Positions 18,416-27,809 of a stretch of 64,000 nucleotides of DNA are shown piece by piece. Numbering within the stretch: position 1 is the first letter of the stretch; the number at the start of each line of letters is the position of its first letter. The notes under the pieces are model-generated. The model was not told where the DNA came from and searched no databases. It saw only the letters and a list, made by a program, of their open reading frames with translations. The DNA comes from an uncultured Oscillospiraceae bacterium. GTDB lineage: Bacteria > Bacillota > Clostridia > Oscillospirales > Acutalibacteraceae. The DNA lies in NCBI GenBank assembly GCA_905193225.1, contig CAJJNV010000006.1, positions 18,481 through 82,480 on the forward strand, written 5' to 3'. Position numbers and translations under genes: made by a program.

Positions 18416-19741
18416 ATGCAAAACCCGCGGAAAACCGCCTTTAAGGCGCTGCTGAAAATGGACAGTGACGAGGGATATTCAAATATAGTCATCGATTCAG
18501 CCCTTGAAAATTCGGATATGGAAAAGAGGGACAAGGCTCTTTGCTCGGCAATTTTTTACGGTGTGCTTGAGAAAAGAATAACCCTCGACCACATCATTAA
18601 GAAGTATTCAAAAACGCCCCTGAAAAAGCTTTCGGAAAATGTGCTGACCGCCCTTAGAATGGGGCTTTATCAGATATTTTTTATGAATAAAATTCCCGAA
18701 AGCGCCGCTGTTGATCAGTCGGTCAAACTTGTTAAGGGAACAAAGGACGGAAAGTTTTCCGGCTTTGTCAACGGGGTGCTGAGAAACGCCGCAAGGGACG
18801 GGCAAAAGGCACTTTACTGCGACGGAGACGCCGCCGACAAGGCATCGGTAAAGTACTCGGTTCCAAAAGAGCTTTACCTTTTTCTCGAAAAATCATACGG
18901 CACCGATATCGCAAAAAGCTATCTTGAAGGGTGTATGGACCGCCCGCCGCTGTCGGTAAAGGTCAATACACTTAAAATATCGGCAAATGAGCTTGCCGAG
19001 AGGTTTGAAGGACAGGGAATAAAGGTCGAAAAAAGCCCGCTTTGCGAAAATGTTCTGCTACTTGAAAGGGCAGGGGATATATCCTCGCTAAAGGAATTTT
19101 CCGAAGGCCTTTTTCACATTGAGGATGTGGCCTGCGCCCTTTGCTGCGAGGCTCTTTTCCCTGAAGAAGGTGACAGAATTTTAGACGCCTGCGCCGCTCC
19201 CGGAGGCAAGAGCTTTACGCTTGCCGAGCTTACAAATGACAAGGCAGAAATAATCTCGGCCGACATTTACGAACATAAAACAAAGCTTATAAAAGACGGT
19301 GCAAAGCGCCTCCGAATAAGGTCGATAAGAACCGTGATTAACAATGCCGAGGTTTATAACGAGCATCTCGGCGAGTTTGACAGGATCCTTTGCGACGTGC
19401 CCTGCTCCGGGCTTGGAATTATACGCAAAAAGCCCGAAATACGTTACAAAAGTGATACAAACCTTGATGTTTTGCCGCAGATACAGTATAATATACTGAC
19501 TTCCTGCTCGAAAAATCTTAAAAAAGGCGGGGTGATGGTATATTCCACCTGCACCTTGAATCCTGCCGAAAACGGCGAAAACGCCGACCGTTTTTTAAGG
19601 GAATACAAAGATTTTGAACCTCTTGCGATATTTAAGGATATCGAAAGAAGCATAGACGAGCCGGAAAACCAGATGACACTTTTTACCGGGAAGCATCCTT
19701 GTGACGGATTTTTTATCTCGGCATTTAAAAAGGTCAGATAG
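18416..19741 (+). CDS. rsmB: 16S rRNA (cytosine-967-C5)-methyltransferase
   Basis: SAM-dependent rRNA methyltransferase with an N-terminal NusB-like RNA-binding domain (residues 1-140). The catalytic domain shows DACAAPGGKSFTLAEL for SAM, CDVPCSGLGIIRKKPE and VYSTCTLNPAEN, giving both reactive cysteines. The ATG at 18416 (MQNPRKTAF) lies four bases after the previous stop and ten after AAAGGCGG; a longer frame inside the upstream gene is rejected. It has 441 residues, the family length. Confidence 0.95.
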   Translation: MQNPRKTAFKALLKMDSDEGYSNIVIDSALENSDMEKRDKALCSAIFYGVLEKRITLDHIIKKYSKTPLKKLSENVLTALRMGLYQIFFMNKIPESAAVDQSVKLVKGTKDGKFSGFVNGVLRNAARDGQKALYCDGDAADKASVKYSVPKELYLFLEKSYGTDIAKSYLEGCMDRPPLSVKVNTLKISANELAERFEGQGIKVEKSPLCENVLLLERAGDISSLKEFSEGLFHIEDVACALCCEALFPEEGDRILDACAAPGGKSFTLAELTNDKAEIISADIYEHKTKLIKDGAKRLRIRSIRTVINNAEVYNEHLGEFDRILCDVPCSGLGIIRKKPEIRYKSDTNLDVLPQIQYNILTSCSKNLKKGGVMVYSTCTLNPAENGENADRFLREYKDFEPLAIFKDIERSIDEPENQMTLFTGKHPCDGFFISAFKKVR

Positions 19742-19759
19742 AGGCAGCAGACCGATCTG

Positions 19760-19789
19760 ATATGTAATATACACATATGTAATATACAC
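19760..19789 (+). repeat. 15-bp tandem duplication
   Basis: ATATGTAATATACAC occurs twice in tandem in the 136-base gap between rsmB and rlmN. There is no obvious promoter or hairpin. Confidence 0.9.
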
Positions 19790-19877
19790 AACAGATAACA
19801 GATGCAACTGATATAAATAATGCATTGATAAAACACATTGGCAACAATACACCGAAAACGGTTTTAGGACAGAAATT

Positions 19878-20912
19878 ATGGACAGAAAAGACATCGGCTC
19901 ACTGAATTTAATAGAGCTTGAGACCGAGTTTAAAGAGACAGGACTTAAGGCCTTTAGGGCAAAACAGGTTTTTGAATGGCTGACCAAAGGAGCAGAATGC
20001 TTTGATGAGATGACCAATCTCTCCAAACAGCTGAGAAGCGACCTTAGTGATAAATATTTTATCCCCTCCGTTAAGATTAAAAGAAAGTTTGTTTCAAAAA
20101 TTGACGGTACGGTCAAATACCTTTTCGAGCTTTACGACGGGCAGCTTATCGAATCGGTGGTTATGAAGTACCGTCACGGTTATTCCCAATGCCTCTCGAC
20201 TCAGGCGGGATGCCGTATGAACTGCAGCTTTTGCGCCACCGGTAAGGGCGGATTTAAGAGAAATCTCCTGCCCTTTGAAATGCTCAGCCAGATAACCGCC
20301 GCCCAAAAGGATTTAGGCATCAGAATATCCAACCTCGTGCTTATGGGAATGGGCGAGCCTCTTGATAATTTCGACAATACCGTTAAGTTTTTAAAGCTTG
20401 TGACAAGCGAAAACGGCCTCAACATCGGGGCAAGGCACATCTCGCTTTCGACCTGCGGAATTGTTGACAGGATATACGAACTTATGGAGCTTGATATGCA
20501 GATAACCCTGTCCATTTCGCTGCACGCGCCTATTGACGGCATAAGGTCAAAGCTTATGCCCATAAACAAAAAGTGGGGCGTGGACAGTCTTATGAAGGCC
20601 TGCAGGAAATACACCGCCAAAACAGGCAGGCGCATATCCTTTGAATATATTATTATCGACGGGGTAAACACCACCGATGAGTGTCTTTACGCTCTCAAAA
20701 AGTACCTTTCGGGAATGATTGCCCACATAAATCTTATTCCGGCAAACCCGGTTAAAGGGAGCGACAGCAAGGGTACGAGAGAAACGGCCGAGCGGTTTAA
20801 GGAACGGCTTTTAAATGAAGGAATCAACGCCACGGTAAGAAGAACCCTTGGGTCCGACATCGAGGCTTCCTGCGGCCAGCTAAAGGCCGAGGAGACTTTA
20901 CCTGAAAATTAA
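19878..20912 (+). CDS. rlmN: Dual-specificity 23S rRNA/tRNA adenine-C2 methyltransferase
   Basis: Radical SAM enzyme methylating A2503 of 23S rRNA and A37 of some tRNAs. The cluster motif CRMNCSFCATG (CxxxCxxC) lies near residue 115, and NLVLMGMGEPLDN and HISLSTCGIVDRI are typical. The 344-residue length and the final Cys region (SDIEASCGQLKAE, methyl-carrying Cys) are intact. It follows the rsmB gene, and both modify rRNA. Confidence 0.96.
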   Translation: MDRKDIGSLNLIELETEFKETGLKAFRAKQVFEWLTKGAECFDEMTNLSKQLRSDLSDKYFIPSVKIKRKFVSKIDGTVKYLFELYDGQLIESVVMKYRHGYSQCLSTQAGCRMNCSFCATGKGGFKRNLLPFEMLSQITAAQKDLGIRISNLVLMGMGEPLDNFDNTVKFLKLVTSENGLNIGARHISLSTCGIVDRIYELMELDMQITLSISLHAPIDGIRSKLMPINKKWGVDSLMKACRKYTAKTGRRISFEYIIIDGVNTTDECLYALKKYLSGMIAHINLIPANPVKGSDSKGTRETAERFKERLLNEGINATVRRTLGSDIEASCGQLKAEETLPEN

Positions 20913-21095
20913 GATTTGTTCATTGACGGTAGAGCAGCGGCGAAAGAACGGCTAAGGTAGGTTTATCGTTTTGCAATCGGTTCTTTGACCGTCAGAAAAT
21001 GCTATGGAAAGCTGCGTGTGATACGCTCTGACACCCTTTTAGGGATTGAAATACAATAGGAAGGAAATACGCATTACAGAAAGGTGTGATTATTT

Positions 21096-21842
21096 TTGAT
21101 TTTAGAAGGAAAAACCGATACCGGACTCGTGCGGCGGTCGAATCAGGACGCATACACCTTTTGCGACCTTGACGGCGGTGCGGTGTTTGCGGCGGTCTGT
21201 GACGGTATGGGCGGAGCAAACGGCGGAAATATTGCTTCAAATCTGGCCGTTAAGACCCTCAGTGACAGGATAACCGGAAACTGGCGCAAAAAAATGGAGC
21301 CTAAGTCAATATATAACGCCCTTATGTCGGCGGTCTCGGCCGCCAACCTTACCGTCTTTGACAAGGCGGCGGGGGACGAGCAGCTGTCGGGAATGGGTAC
21401 GACGGTTGTTGCGGCGGTCATCTTCGGCGATACAGCCTATGTTATTCACGCGGGAGACAGCCGTGCATATAAGTTTTCAAAAAGCGGACTTACCCAGATA
21501 ACCCGTGACCATTCTATTGTTCAGTCGATGGTTGAAAGCGGCAGAATATCCCAGGAAGAGGCAAGGGTACACCCGCGAAAGAATGTTATAACAAAGGCAC
21601 TTGGTGTGGACGAATATCTCGACGCCGAATATAACGAAATAGATCTCGAAGACGGGGAAGGGTTACTGCTTTGCAGCGACGGCCTTACAAACTATGTTGC
21701 CGATGATGCAATGCTCGAGATTCTTAAAGGGACAAAGCTTTCCGATTGTCCCGAGGCGCTCATAGAAGCGGCCAATAAAAACGGAGGCGGGGACAACATA
21801 ACCGCCGTTATATGCTTTAAAGAGAAGGGAGAAGATAAATGA
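21096..21842 (+). CDS. PP2C-family serine/threonine phosphatase (Stp/PrpC)
   Basis: Cytoplasmic metal-dependent phosphatase that reverses PASTA-kinase phosphorylation. The 248 residues include TDTGLVRRSNQD, VCDGMGGANGG, HAGDSRAY, TRDHSIVQ, LCSDGLTNYV and GGGDNITAV, i.e. the aspartates of the two-metal site. The start is TTG (21096) after AAAGGTG. Its last four bases overlap the kinase start (ATGA), strong evidence for coupled expression. The 183-base gap upstream contains a CATTGACGG motif at 20921. Confidence 0.95.
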   Translation: MILEGKTDTGLVRRSNQDAYTFCDLDGGAVFAAVCDGMGGANGGNIASNLAVKTLSDRITGNWRKKMEPKSIYNALMSAVSAANLTVFDKAAGDEQLSGMGTTVVAAVIFGDTAYVIHAGDSRAYKFSKSGLTQITRDHSIVQSMVESGRISQEEARVHPRKNVITKALGVDEYLDAEYNEIDLEDGEGLLLCSDGLTNYVADDAMLEILKGTKLSDCPEALIEAANKNGGGDNITAVICFKEKGEDK

Positions 21843-23869
21843 TGGACAAGTTTGTCGGAAAGCGTCTTGACGGACGGTATGAAATACAGGAAATCGTCGG
21901 CGTGGGCGGAATGTCGGTCGTTTACAAGGCTCACGACGAGATCGACGACCGCACGGTCGCCATTAAAGTATTAAAGGAGGAACTGCTTGAAAGCGAGGAG
22001 TTCCGCCGCCGTTTCAAAAACGAATCAAAGGCCATTGCCGTTATGGATCATCCCAATATCGTTAAGGTGTATGATGTGGGACTTGGGGATAGGGTGCAGT
22101 ATATCGTCGAGGAATACATCGACGGCATTACCCTTAAGGAATACATCGAACAGCAGGGAGTGCTTCCCTGGAAGGACGCACTTTATTTTGCCACGCAGAT
22201 TCTCTGTGCCTTGCAGCACGCCCACGACAAGGGCATAGTCCACCGCGACATAAAGCCCCAGAACATTATGCTTTTAAAGGACGGCACCATTAAGGTGACC
22301 GATTTCGGTATCGCCCGTTTCGCCCGCAGCGAGCAGCGCACAATGACCGACAAGGCCATCGGCTCGGTGCATTACATCAGTCCTGAGCAGGCGAAAGGTG
22401 AGGCGACCGACGCAAAATCCGATCTATATTCGGTGGGTGTTCTGCTTTACGAAATGCTGACAGGAAAGCTGCCTTTCGACGCCGACAGCGCCGTTTCGGT
22501 GGCCATTATGCAGCTGCAGAACGAGCCCATAAAGCCGTCCTCATTAAATCCTGATATCCCCGAGGGACTTGAGGAAATAACCCTTCGGGCGATGCAGAAA
22601 AATCCCGCCGAAAGATATCAGTCGGCGGCCGAAATGTTAAGCGACATTGACCGTCTTAAAAAGGATCCCACCGCCCAGTTTGAATATAAATATTTTGTCG
22701 ACAACGAGCCGACCAAATATGTTCCGTCTGTCAGGGAAGAAACGGTAAAAGAGCCTGAACAGCAGCCCGAACGCAAGGGAACAAAGGGCACACAAAAAGG
22801 AACCAAAAAGAAAAACTCGGCCACCGTACCGGTGCTTGTGGGCGTGGCCGTTGCGGTTGTGGCGGCGCTTGTGGTGGGTGCGTATCTTCTGTTTGGTCCC
22901 GGTTCTCCCCTTAAAATCGACAAGACCGAGATTTCCTGTCCTAAATTTGTCGGCCAGGATTATAACTATGTTATCGAACAGTATAAGGATCAGTATACCT
23001 TTATACTCAAATCCAGCGACTACAATTCCGAGTATCCGGCAGGTCAGATTATGAGTCAGACCCCCGGAGCCGGGAAAATGGTCAAAAAAGGCTCGGAAAT
23101 AACCGTCACCGTAAGTCTCGGCGGCAAAAAGCTGATTATGGAGGATTACGTCGGATATAAGCTCGACCGCGCCGAGGATAATATGAAGGCCCGTATGCTT
23201 AAATACGAGACCAAAGAGATTTACAGCGATCAGCAGGCCGACGGATATGTTATAAGCACCGTCCCTGCCGGAGGCGAGGAGGTCGACAGCACGGTGACCG
23301 TCATCGTGTATGTCAGCAAGGGCCCGGTGCCCAGCTTTGTGGTGGTCTCTAATTACGTGGGAATGACCGAATCGGATGCCAAGCGCCTTATCGAGGGCGA
23401 CGGACTTAAGGTCGGAAGCGTCAGCTACGGCGACAGCACAAAGTATCCCAAGGGATATGTCATTTTCCAAAGCATTTCCTCGGGATCAACGGTCAACAAC
23501 GGATCGGCCGTGGATCTGACCATTTCAAGCGGTGCGTCGGTTTCGATACATTACGACATTCCCTCCGACGCCAACAAAAACTTTAATATGACCGCCTTCT
23601 ACGACGGACGGCAGATAGCCGACACCGGCAGCCTCGACCCCACCACCATCGAAAGCAAGAGCTCGGCCATTTCCATAACCCAGGCCATGGGCAACTTTGA
23701 AAGCGGAAAATACACCGTTTATCTTAAATATAACGGATATGACTACGGTAAATATTCCATAGATTTTTCCACCGGCACCGCCACGGTGGAGGAAAGCTTT
23801 ACACTGCCGAGAGAGGCGTATTTCACCGATCAAAACACAGGCGGAGCCCCTGCCGAAGGGCAGCAATAA
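21839..23869 (+). CDS. PASTA-domain serine/threonine kinase (PrkC/Stk)
   Basis: Membrane kinase that senses peptidoglycan fragments and signals growth, division or spore germination. It has 676 residues: kinase domain 12-275 with glycine loop VGVGGMSVVY, Lys43, HRDIKPQN (135-142) and DFG (155-157). A basic Lys/Thr/Glu linker is followed by one transmembrane helix (about 329-351) and three extracellular PASTA repeats. The tail after PASTA is Ser/Thr-rich with a small beta-like module. It is paired with the PP2C phosphatase upstream and RsgA downstream, the standard Firmicutes arrangement. Confidence 0.95.
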   Translation: MMDKFVGKRLDGRYEIQEIVGVGGMSVVYKAHDEIDDRTVAIKVLKEELLESEEFRRRFKNESKAIAVMDHPNIVKVYDVGLGDRVQYIVEEYIDGITLKEYIEQQGVLPWKDALYFATQILCALQHAHDKGIVHRDIKPQNIMLLKDGTIKVTDFGIARFARSEQRTMTDKAIGSVHYISPEQAKGEATDAKSDLYSVGVLLYEMLTGKLPFDADSAVSVAIMQLQNEPIKPSSLNPDIPEGLEEITLRAMQKNPAERYQSAAEMLSDIDRLKKDPTAQFEYKYFVDNEPTKYVPSVREETVKEPEQQPERKGTKGTQKGTKKKNSATVPVLVGVAVAVVAALVVGAYLLFGPGSPLKIDKTEISCPKFVGQDYNYVIEQYKDQYTFILKSSDYNSEYPAGQIMSQTPGAGKMVKKGSEITVTVSLGGKKLIMEDYVGYKLDRAEDNMKARMLKYETKEIYSDQQADGYVISTVPAGGEEVDSTVTVIVYVSKGPVPSFVVVSNYVGMTESDAKRLIEGDGLKVGSVSYGDSTKYPKGYVIFQSISSGSTVNNGSAVDLTISSGASVSIHYDIPSDANKNFNMTAFYDGRQIADTGSLDPTTIESKSSAISITQAMGNFESGKYTVYLKYNGYDYGKYSIDFSTGTATVEESFTLPREAYFTDQNTGGAPAEGQQ

Positions 23870-23872
23870 GGC

Positions 23873-24928
23873 ATGGCAAACAGGAGTAAAAAGGCAGGCG
23901 GCGCAAGAAGCGGCAGTCCTGTAAACAGCCGGAAAGACAATGCTAACCTTGCGGGCGGCACCGGAATGGGCGGCAGCTCTTTAAACAGCAAAAAGGACGG
24001 CAGCGGCCGCGCAGGTAACAGAATCGATGATTGCGGCAATTGCGCAAAAACTCTGTCGGGTATCATAATCAGGGCGCTTTCGGGGTTTTACTATGTTAAA
24101 TCCGACGACTGCGTTTACGAATGTAAGGCGAGGGGCGTTTTCCGAAACGAGGACATAACCCCTCTTGTGGGCGACAGAGCCGAGTTTTCAATTGACAAAA
24201 ACGGCAAAGGCTTTGTGACAAAAATAACCGACCGCAGGAATTTTCTTATCCGTCCGCCGGTGGCCAATGTGGACAGACTGATAATCGTTGTGTCCACCGC
24301 CGAGCCGCGTCCCAATCCCCCGGTTATCGACCGCCTTTGCGCCATCGCCGAGGACAGGGAGATCGAGCCGATCATCGTTATCAACAAGACCGATCTCGAA
24401 TCCCCTCGGGAAATGCTCGGTATTTACGAAAAAACAGGCCTCAAGGTTTTTCCGGTCTGCTGCCAAAGCGGCGAGGGAGTCGAAGAGCTTAAATCGGCGC
24501 TGAGGGGCGGGATAAATGTTTTTACAGGCAATTCGGGCGTGGGGAAATCCTCCCTTTTAAACATCATCGACCCTCGTCTCGGACTGGAAACGGGAGAAAT
24601 AAGCGAAAAGCTCGGACGGGGACGGCACACCACCCGCCACGCAAGCCTTTTCGAGCTTGAAAGCGGCGGTTATGTCTGCGATACGGCGGGTTTTTCCTCG
24701 GTGGATACCGAAACGGGGGGATATATCTGCAAGGAAAATCTTCAGTTTACTTTCAGGGAATTTTTGCCCTATCTCGGGAAATGCCGATTTTCTTCCTGCT
24801 CTCATATTTGCGAAAAGGGCTGTAAGATATGCGAGGCTGTGAAAAAGGGCGTCATCGCAAAAAGCCGCCACGACAGCTATGTTTTGCTTTATAACGAGGC
24901 AAAGCAGGAGGAGCTGAAAAGGAGGTAA
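23873..24928 (+). CDS. rsgA: Ribosome small-subunit-dependent GTPase A
   Basis: Circularly permuted GTPase that matures the 30S subunit. The OB-fold starts near residue 61 (LSGIIIRALSGFYYVK), then NKTD (G4), GNSGVGKSSLLN (G1), DTAGFSS (G3) and the Cys/His zinc finger CRFSSCSHICEKGCKICEA. The 351-residue protein has about 60 extra N-terminal residues rich in Gly, Ser, Lys and Asn that ordinary RsgA lacks. The only internal Met is at residue 31, so the extension is probably translated. It starts three bases after the kinase stop. Confidence 0.95.
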   Translation: MANRSKKAGGARSGSPVNSRKDNANLAGGTGMGGSSLNSKKDGSGRAGNRIDDCGNCAKTLSGIIIRALSGFYYVKSDDCVYECKARGVFRNEDITPLVGDRAEFSIDKNGKGFVTKITDRRNFLIRPPVANVDRLIIVVSTAEPRPNPPVIDRLCAIAEDREIEPIIVINKTDLESPREMLGIYEKTGLKVFPVCCQSGEGVEELKSALRGGINVFTGNSGVGKSSLLNIIDPRLGLETGEISEKLGRGRHTTRHASLFELESGGYVCDTAGFSSVDTETGGYICKENLQFTFREFLPYLGKCRFSSCSHICEKGCKICEAVKKGVIAKSRHDSYVLLYNEAKQEELKRR

Positions 24929-25050
24929 AACTCCGATAAAGCTCCGACGAAGGCGGCTGCGAAAGTGCTTTCGGCGAGCAAACGGCCTGCGGAAAATCGC
25001 GGAGAAGTGTATCCGATAATTTTACCGGATTATATTTAATTAACCTACAA

Positions 25051-25080
25051 AAAAAGGCTCCCATGCGGGAGCCTTTTGTG
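25051..25080 (+). terminator. intrinsic terminator after rsgA
   Basis: AAAAGGCTCCC pairs perfectly with GGGAGCCTTTT across ATGC. It ends the long def-to-rsgA run, about 125 bases after the rsgA stop. The 343-base gap 24929-25271 otherwise holds two TGTCAATGAATT motifs and the repeat below. Confidence 0.92.
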
Positions 25081-25225
25081 ATGAGAGGGTATATCGGCTT
25101 TGTGTCAATGAATTTGACAGCCACTAAAACTACACCGTGACGCTTTTGTCAATGAATTAGGCTGTAAGTCTAAACTCGGCTCCCATGCCTTGAGACGTCA
25201 CGGCGCGGTGATAACATTTAGCCTT

Positions 25226-25258
25226 GTGCAATGACAAGGGGCGCCACGAGCGAAGTGT
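25226..25258 (+). repeat. short interspersed repeat (GTGCAATGAC / GGCGCCACGAGC type)
   Basis: TGTGCAATGACAAGGGGCGC followed by CACGAGCGAAGTG resembles the motif pair at 7376-7421 and, in reverse orientation, at 28455-28490. Confidence 0.55.
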
Positions 25259-25271
25259 AAATTTTTAACCT

Positions 25272-25793
25272 TTACAGCACAAAGTCGATTTTTCCGTCGG
25301 TGTCGCGGTGGGAGTCGTTATAGGGATGCTCGGCATAGCCCAAGGCCGCAACGCCGTATATAGTGTGATTTGACGGTACCTTTGCCTCGTCGAGCAGGGG
25401 ACGAAGCCGATTGTCGTCGCATATTCCGCAAAACTGATTGATCCACACCGAGCCTATTCCGAGAGAATGTGCCGCCAAAAACATATTTTCGAGAGCACAG
25501 GCGCTGTCGGCCGCTCCGTGGGGATTGTCACGGTCGTTTGAAACGAGGATGAGGGTGTCGGGACGGTAAAAATCATAGCCGTCGCGGCCTAAGATATCGC
25601 CGATTGCCTTTGCCATTTTTCTGATCAGCTTTTTATCCTGCACAACCGAAAAATGCCAAAGCTGCTTGTTCATTCCGCTGGGCGCATGTATTCCGGCGGT
25701 GACTATCTGCTCAAGATCACCCTTAGGAATTTCCTTTTCGATGAATTTTCTTACGCTTCTGCGTCCCAGTATGTTTTTTATGACTTCGTTCAT
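25272..25793 (-). CDS. Nitroreductase-family FMN protein
   Basis: NAD(P)H-dependent flavin oxidoreductase of unknown substrate, 173 residues. The N-terminal RRSVRKFIEKEIPK FMN-phosphate contact, HAPSGMNKQLWHFSVV and the C-terminal GYAEHPYND region are family hallmarks. The ATG at 25793 (MNEVIKNIL) follows AAGGAG. Shorter than the 200-220-residue classical nitroreductases, it fits the small NfnB-like group common in Clostridia. It is divergent from ylxM and has its own promoter. Confidence 0.88.
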   Translation of the reverse strand: MNEVIKNILGRRSVRKFIEKEIPKGDLEQIVTAGIHAPSGMNKQLWHFSVVQDKKLIRKMAKAIGDILGRDGYDFYRPDTLILVSNDRDNPHGAADSACALENMFLAAHSLGIGSVWINQFCGICDDNRLRPLLDEAKVPSNHTIYGVAALGYAEHPYNDSHRDTDGKIDFVL

Positions 25794-25843
25794 AATATCG
25801 CTCCTTTTTCCGCGCATAAACGCACAAAAACACTTCTGATAAT

Positions 25844-25871
25844 ATTATACAACTTTTTATTAAGGATTCAA
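25844..25871 (-). promoter_or_regulatory. promoter for the nitroreductase gene
   Basis: On the minus strand TTGAAT (25871-25866), 16 bases, TATAAT (25849-25844), about 50 bases before the start. Confidence 0.78.
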
Positions 25872-25882
25872 GCAAAAAAGTG

Positions 25883-25910
25883 TTGACAAATTATTTTTTT
25901 CTGTTATAAT
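25883..25910 (+). promoter_or_regulatory. consensus promoter for ylxM-ffh
   Basis: TTGACA (25883-25888), 16 bases, TATAAT (25905-25910): both boxes are perfect. It is back to back with the nitroreductase promoter. Confidence 0.9.
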
Positions 25911-25944
25911 AGGTGTAAATCAATTTTGGTTGACAGGTGAGATT

Positions 25945-26271
25945 ATGCCCAAGGATATGGAAAAAGCCGCCCTGCTGGACTTTTACGGCGGACTGCTGAG
26001 CGACCACCAAAGGGATTTTTTCGACCTTTACTATAACGAGGATTTAAGCCTCGGGGAAATTGCCGAAAACGCAGGCATAACCCGTCAGGCCGTGCTGGGC
26101 AACATCCGCAAGGCCGAAAAAAACCTCGAAGCCTTTGAGAAAAAGCTCGGTCTTTTAAAACGCCATGAGCAAAACCTTAAAATAACCGAAAAAATGACCG
26201 GCCTTATCAAATCGACCGATTGCGACGGGGCTGACGAGCTTTTAAGACTTATAAGCCGGCTTTCCCTTTAA
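25945..26271 (+). CDS. ylxM: YlxM-family SRP-associated DNA-binding-like protein
   Basis: The 108-residue protein is almost entirely the UPF0122/YlxM sigma70-region-4-like fold: LLDFYGGLLSDHQRDFFDLY then LSLGEIAENAGITRQAVLGNI. Its homologue in streptococci modulates SRP GTPase activity. The ATG at 25945 follows AGGTGA; a TTG five codons earlier is less likely. It lies directly upstream of ffh, the usual pairing. Confidence 0.93.
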   Translation: MPKDMEKAALLDFYGGLLSDHQRDFFDLYYNEDLSLGEIAENAGITRQAVLGNIRKAEKNLEAFEKKLGLLKRHEQNLKITEKMTGLIKSTDCDGADELLRLISRLSL

Positions 26272-26358
26272 CAGGGCCGCCGATGAATTTTGCGAAAAAT
26301 CTTATAAGCGCTTTACCCCCTCTTTTATACATCTTTACACAGTCTGGAGTGAATAAGC

Positions 26359-27705
26359 TTGGCCTTTGAAGGACTAACCGAAAAACTTACAAATGCCTTT
26401 AAACACATAAAAAGCCGCGGAAAGCTGACCGAAAGCGATGTCAAGCAGGCAATGCGCGAGGTCAGACTTGCCCTTCTTGAGGCCGACGTCAACTATAAGG
26501 TCGCAAAGGACTTTGCAAACACGGTGACCGAAAAGGCCATCGGCCAAAATATAACCGAAAGTCTTACCCCCGCCCAAACGGTGGTCAAGATAGTTAACGA
26601 GGAGCTTACCGCCCTTATGGGGGGCGGGGAGGAGCGCATCAATACCGCCTCCAAGGGACCCACAGTGGTTATGATGTGCGGCCTTCAGGGCTCGGGTAAA
26701 ACCACCCACGCCGCAAAGCTTGCAAAGCTGCTCATTTCAAAGGGACACCGCCCCTTGCTTGTGGGATGCGACATATACCGTCCCGCCGCCATCGACCAGC
26801 TTAAAATCGTCGGCGAAAAGGCGGGCGCGGCCGTCTTTGAAAAGGGAACGCAGGATCCGGTCAAAACCGCCAAACAGGCGCTTTTGCACGCCAGGGATTA
26901 CGGCAACGATTTTGTTATTCTCGATACCGCCGGCCGACTGCACATCGACGAGCAGCTTATGAACGAGCTTAAGCGCATGAAGGAAGCCGTTTTTCCAAAC
27001 GAAATTATGCTTGTGGTCGATTCCATGACCGGTCAGGACGCCGTTAATGTTGCCAAAAGCTTTGATGAAACCCTCGGAATAGACGGGGTTATCATCACAA
27101 AGCTGGACGGCGATACCAGAGGCGGCGCGGCCCTTTCCATCAGAGCGGTGACCGGCAAGCCCATCAAATTTGCCGGAACGGGCGAAAAGCTCGACGATAT
27201 CGAGGTTTTCCACCCCGACCGTATGGCGTCGAGAATTCTCGGAATGGGCGATGTGCTGTCTCTCATCGAGCAGGCCGAAACAAAGCTTGACGAGAAAAAG
27301 GCCGAGGAGCTTGCCAAAAAGCTCAAACAAAACAAATTCGATTTAAACGATCTGCTTTCTCAATTTCAGCAGCTTAAAAAAATGGGCTCTATGAAAAAGA
27401 TGCTCAGTATGATTCCCGGCGTTGACAAAAGCATAAGAGACGCCGATATCGACGAGCGGCAGATATTCCGTATAGAGGCCATAATCCTTTCGATGACCCA
27501 GGAGGAAAGGGAAAATCCCGACCTTTTAAACGGGTCGAGAAGAAAGAGAATCGCCGCCGGCTGCGGGCAGAAGGTTGAGGATGTCAACCGCCTTATGAAG
27601 CAGTATGAACAGATGAAACAAATGTTTAAGCAGTTCGGCAAAAAGGGCAAGAGACGAATGGGATTTAAGCCCGGTATGATGCCTCCGCCCGGATTTAAGA
27701 TGTGA
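26359..27705 (+). CDS. ffh: Signal recognition particle protein Ffh (SRP54)
   Basis: GTPase that targets membrane proteins to the translocon with SRP RNA. It has 448 residues: N domain (1-90), G domain with GLQGSGKTTHAAKLA, DTAGRLHID and TKLDGDTRGGAAL, and a Met-rich M domain ending MGFKPGMMPPPGFKM. It starts with TTG at 26359 (AFEGLTEKL) after GGAG. A fragment of the 275-bp repeat end begins three bases after its stop. No SRP RNA gene was recognised in the window. Confidence 0.97.
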   Translation: MAFEGLTEKLTNAFKHIKSRGKLTESDVKQAMREVRLALLEADVNYKVAKDFANTVTEKAIGQNITESLTPAQTVVKIVNEELTALMGGGEERINTASKGPTVVMMCGLQGSGKTTHAAKLAKLLISKGHRPLLVGCDIYRPAAIDQLKIVGEKAGAAVFEKGTQDPVKTAKQALLHARDYGNDFVILDTAGRLHIDEQLMNELKRMKEAVFPNEIMLVVDSMTGQDAVNVAKSFDETLGIDGVIITKLDGDTRGGAALSIRAVTGKPIKFAGTGEKLDDIEVFHPDRMASRILGMGDVLSLIEQAETKLDEKKAEELAKKLKQNKFDLNDLLSQFQQLKKMGSMKKMLSMIPGVDKSIRDADIDERQIFRIEAIILSMTQEERENPDLLNGSRRKRIAAGCGQKVEDVNRLMKQYEQMKQMFKQFGKKGKRRMGFKPGMMPPPGFKM

Positions 27706-27708
27706 GTT

Positions 27709-27730
27709 TAACCATAACGCACATAAACAA
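27709..27730 (+). mobile_element. solo end of the 275-bp MITE family
   Basis: TAACCATAACGCACATA (17 bases) is identical to the element tip, and the following AACAA also resembles the end found at 15659. No second end is nearby. It lies three bases after the ffh stop, so it is a remnant or a recombination scar. Confidence 0.7.
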
Positions 27731-27809
27731 GTTATTAAAAATCTTTTTGATTTTTATATAATCGCCGCGTTTTTCGCGCAAAAAGTTTTCAGATCAGGAG
27801 GTGACAGTA

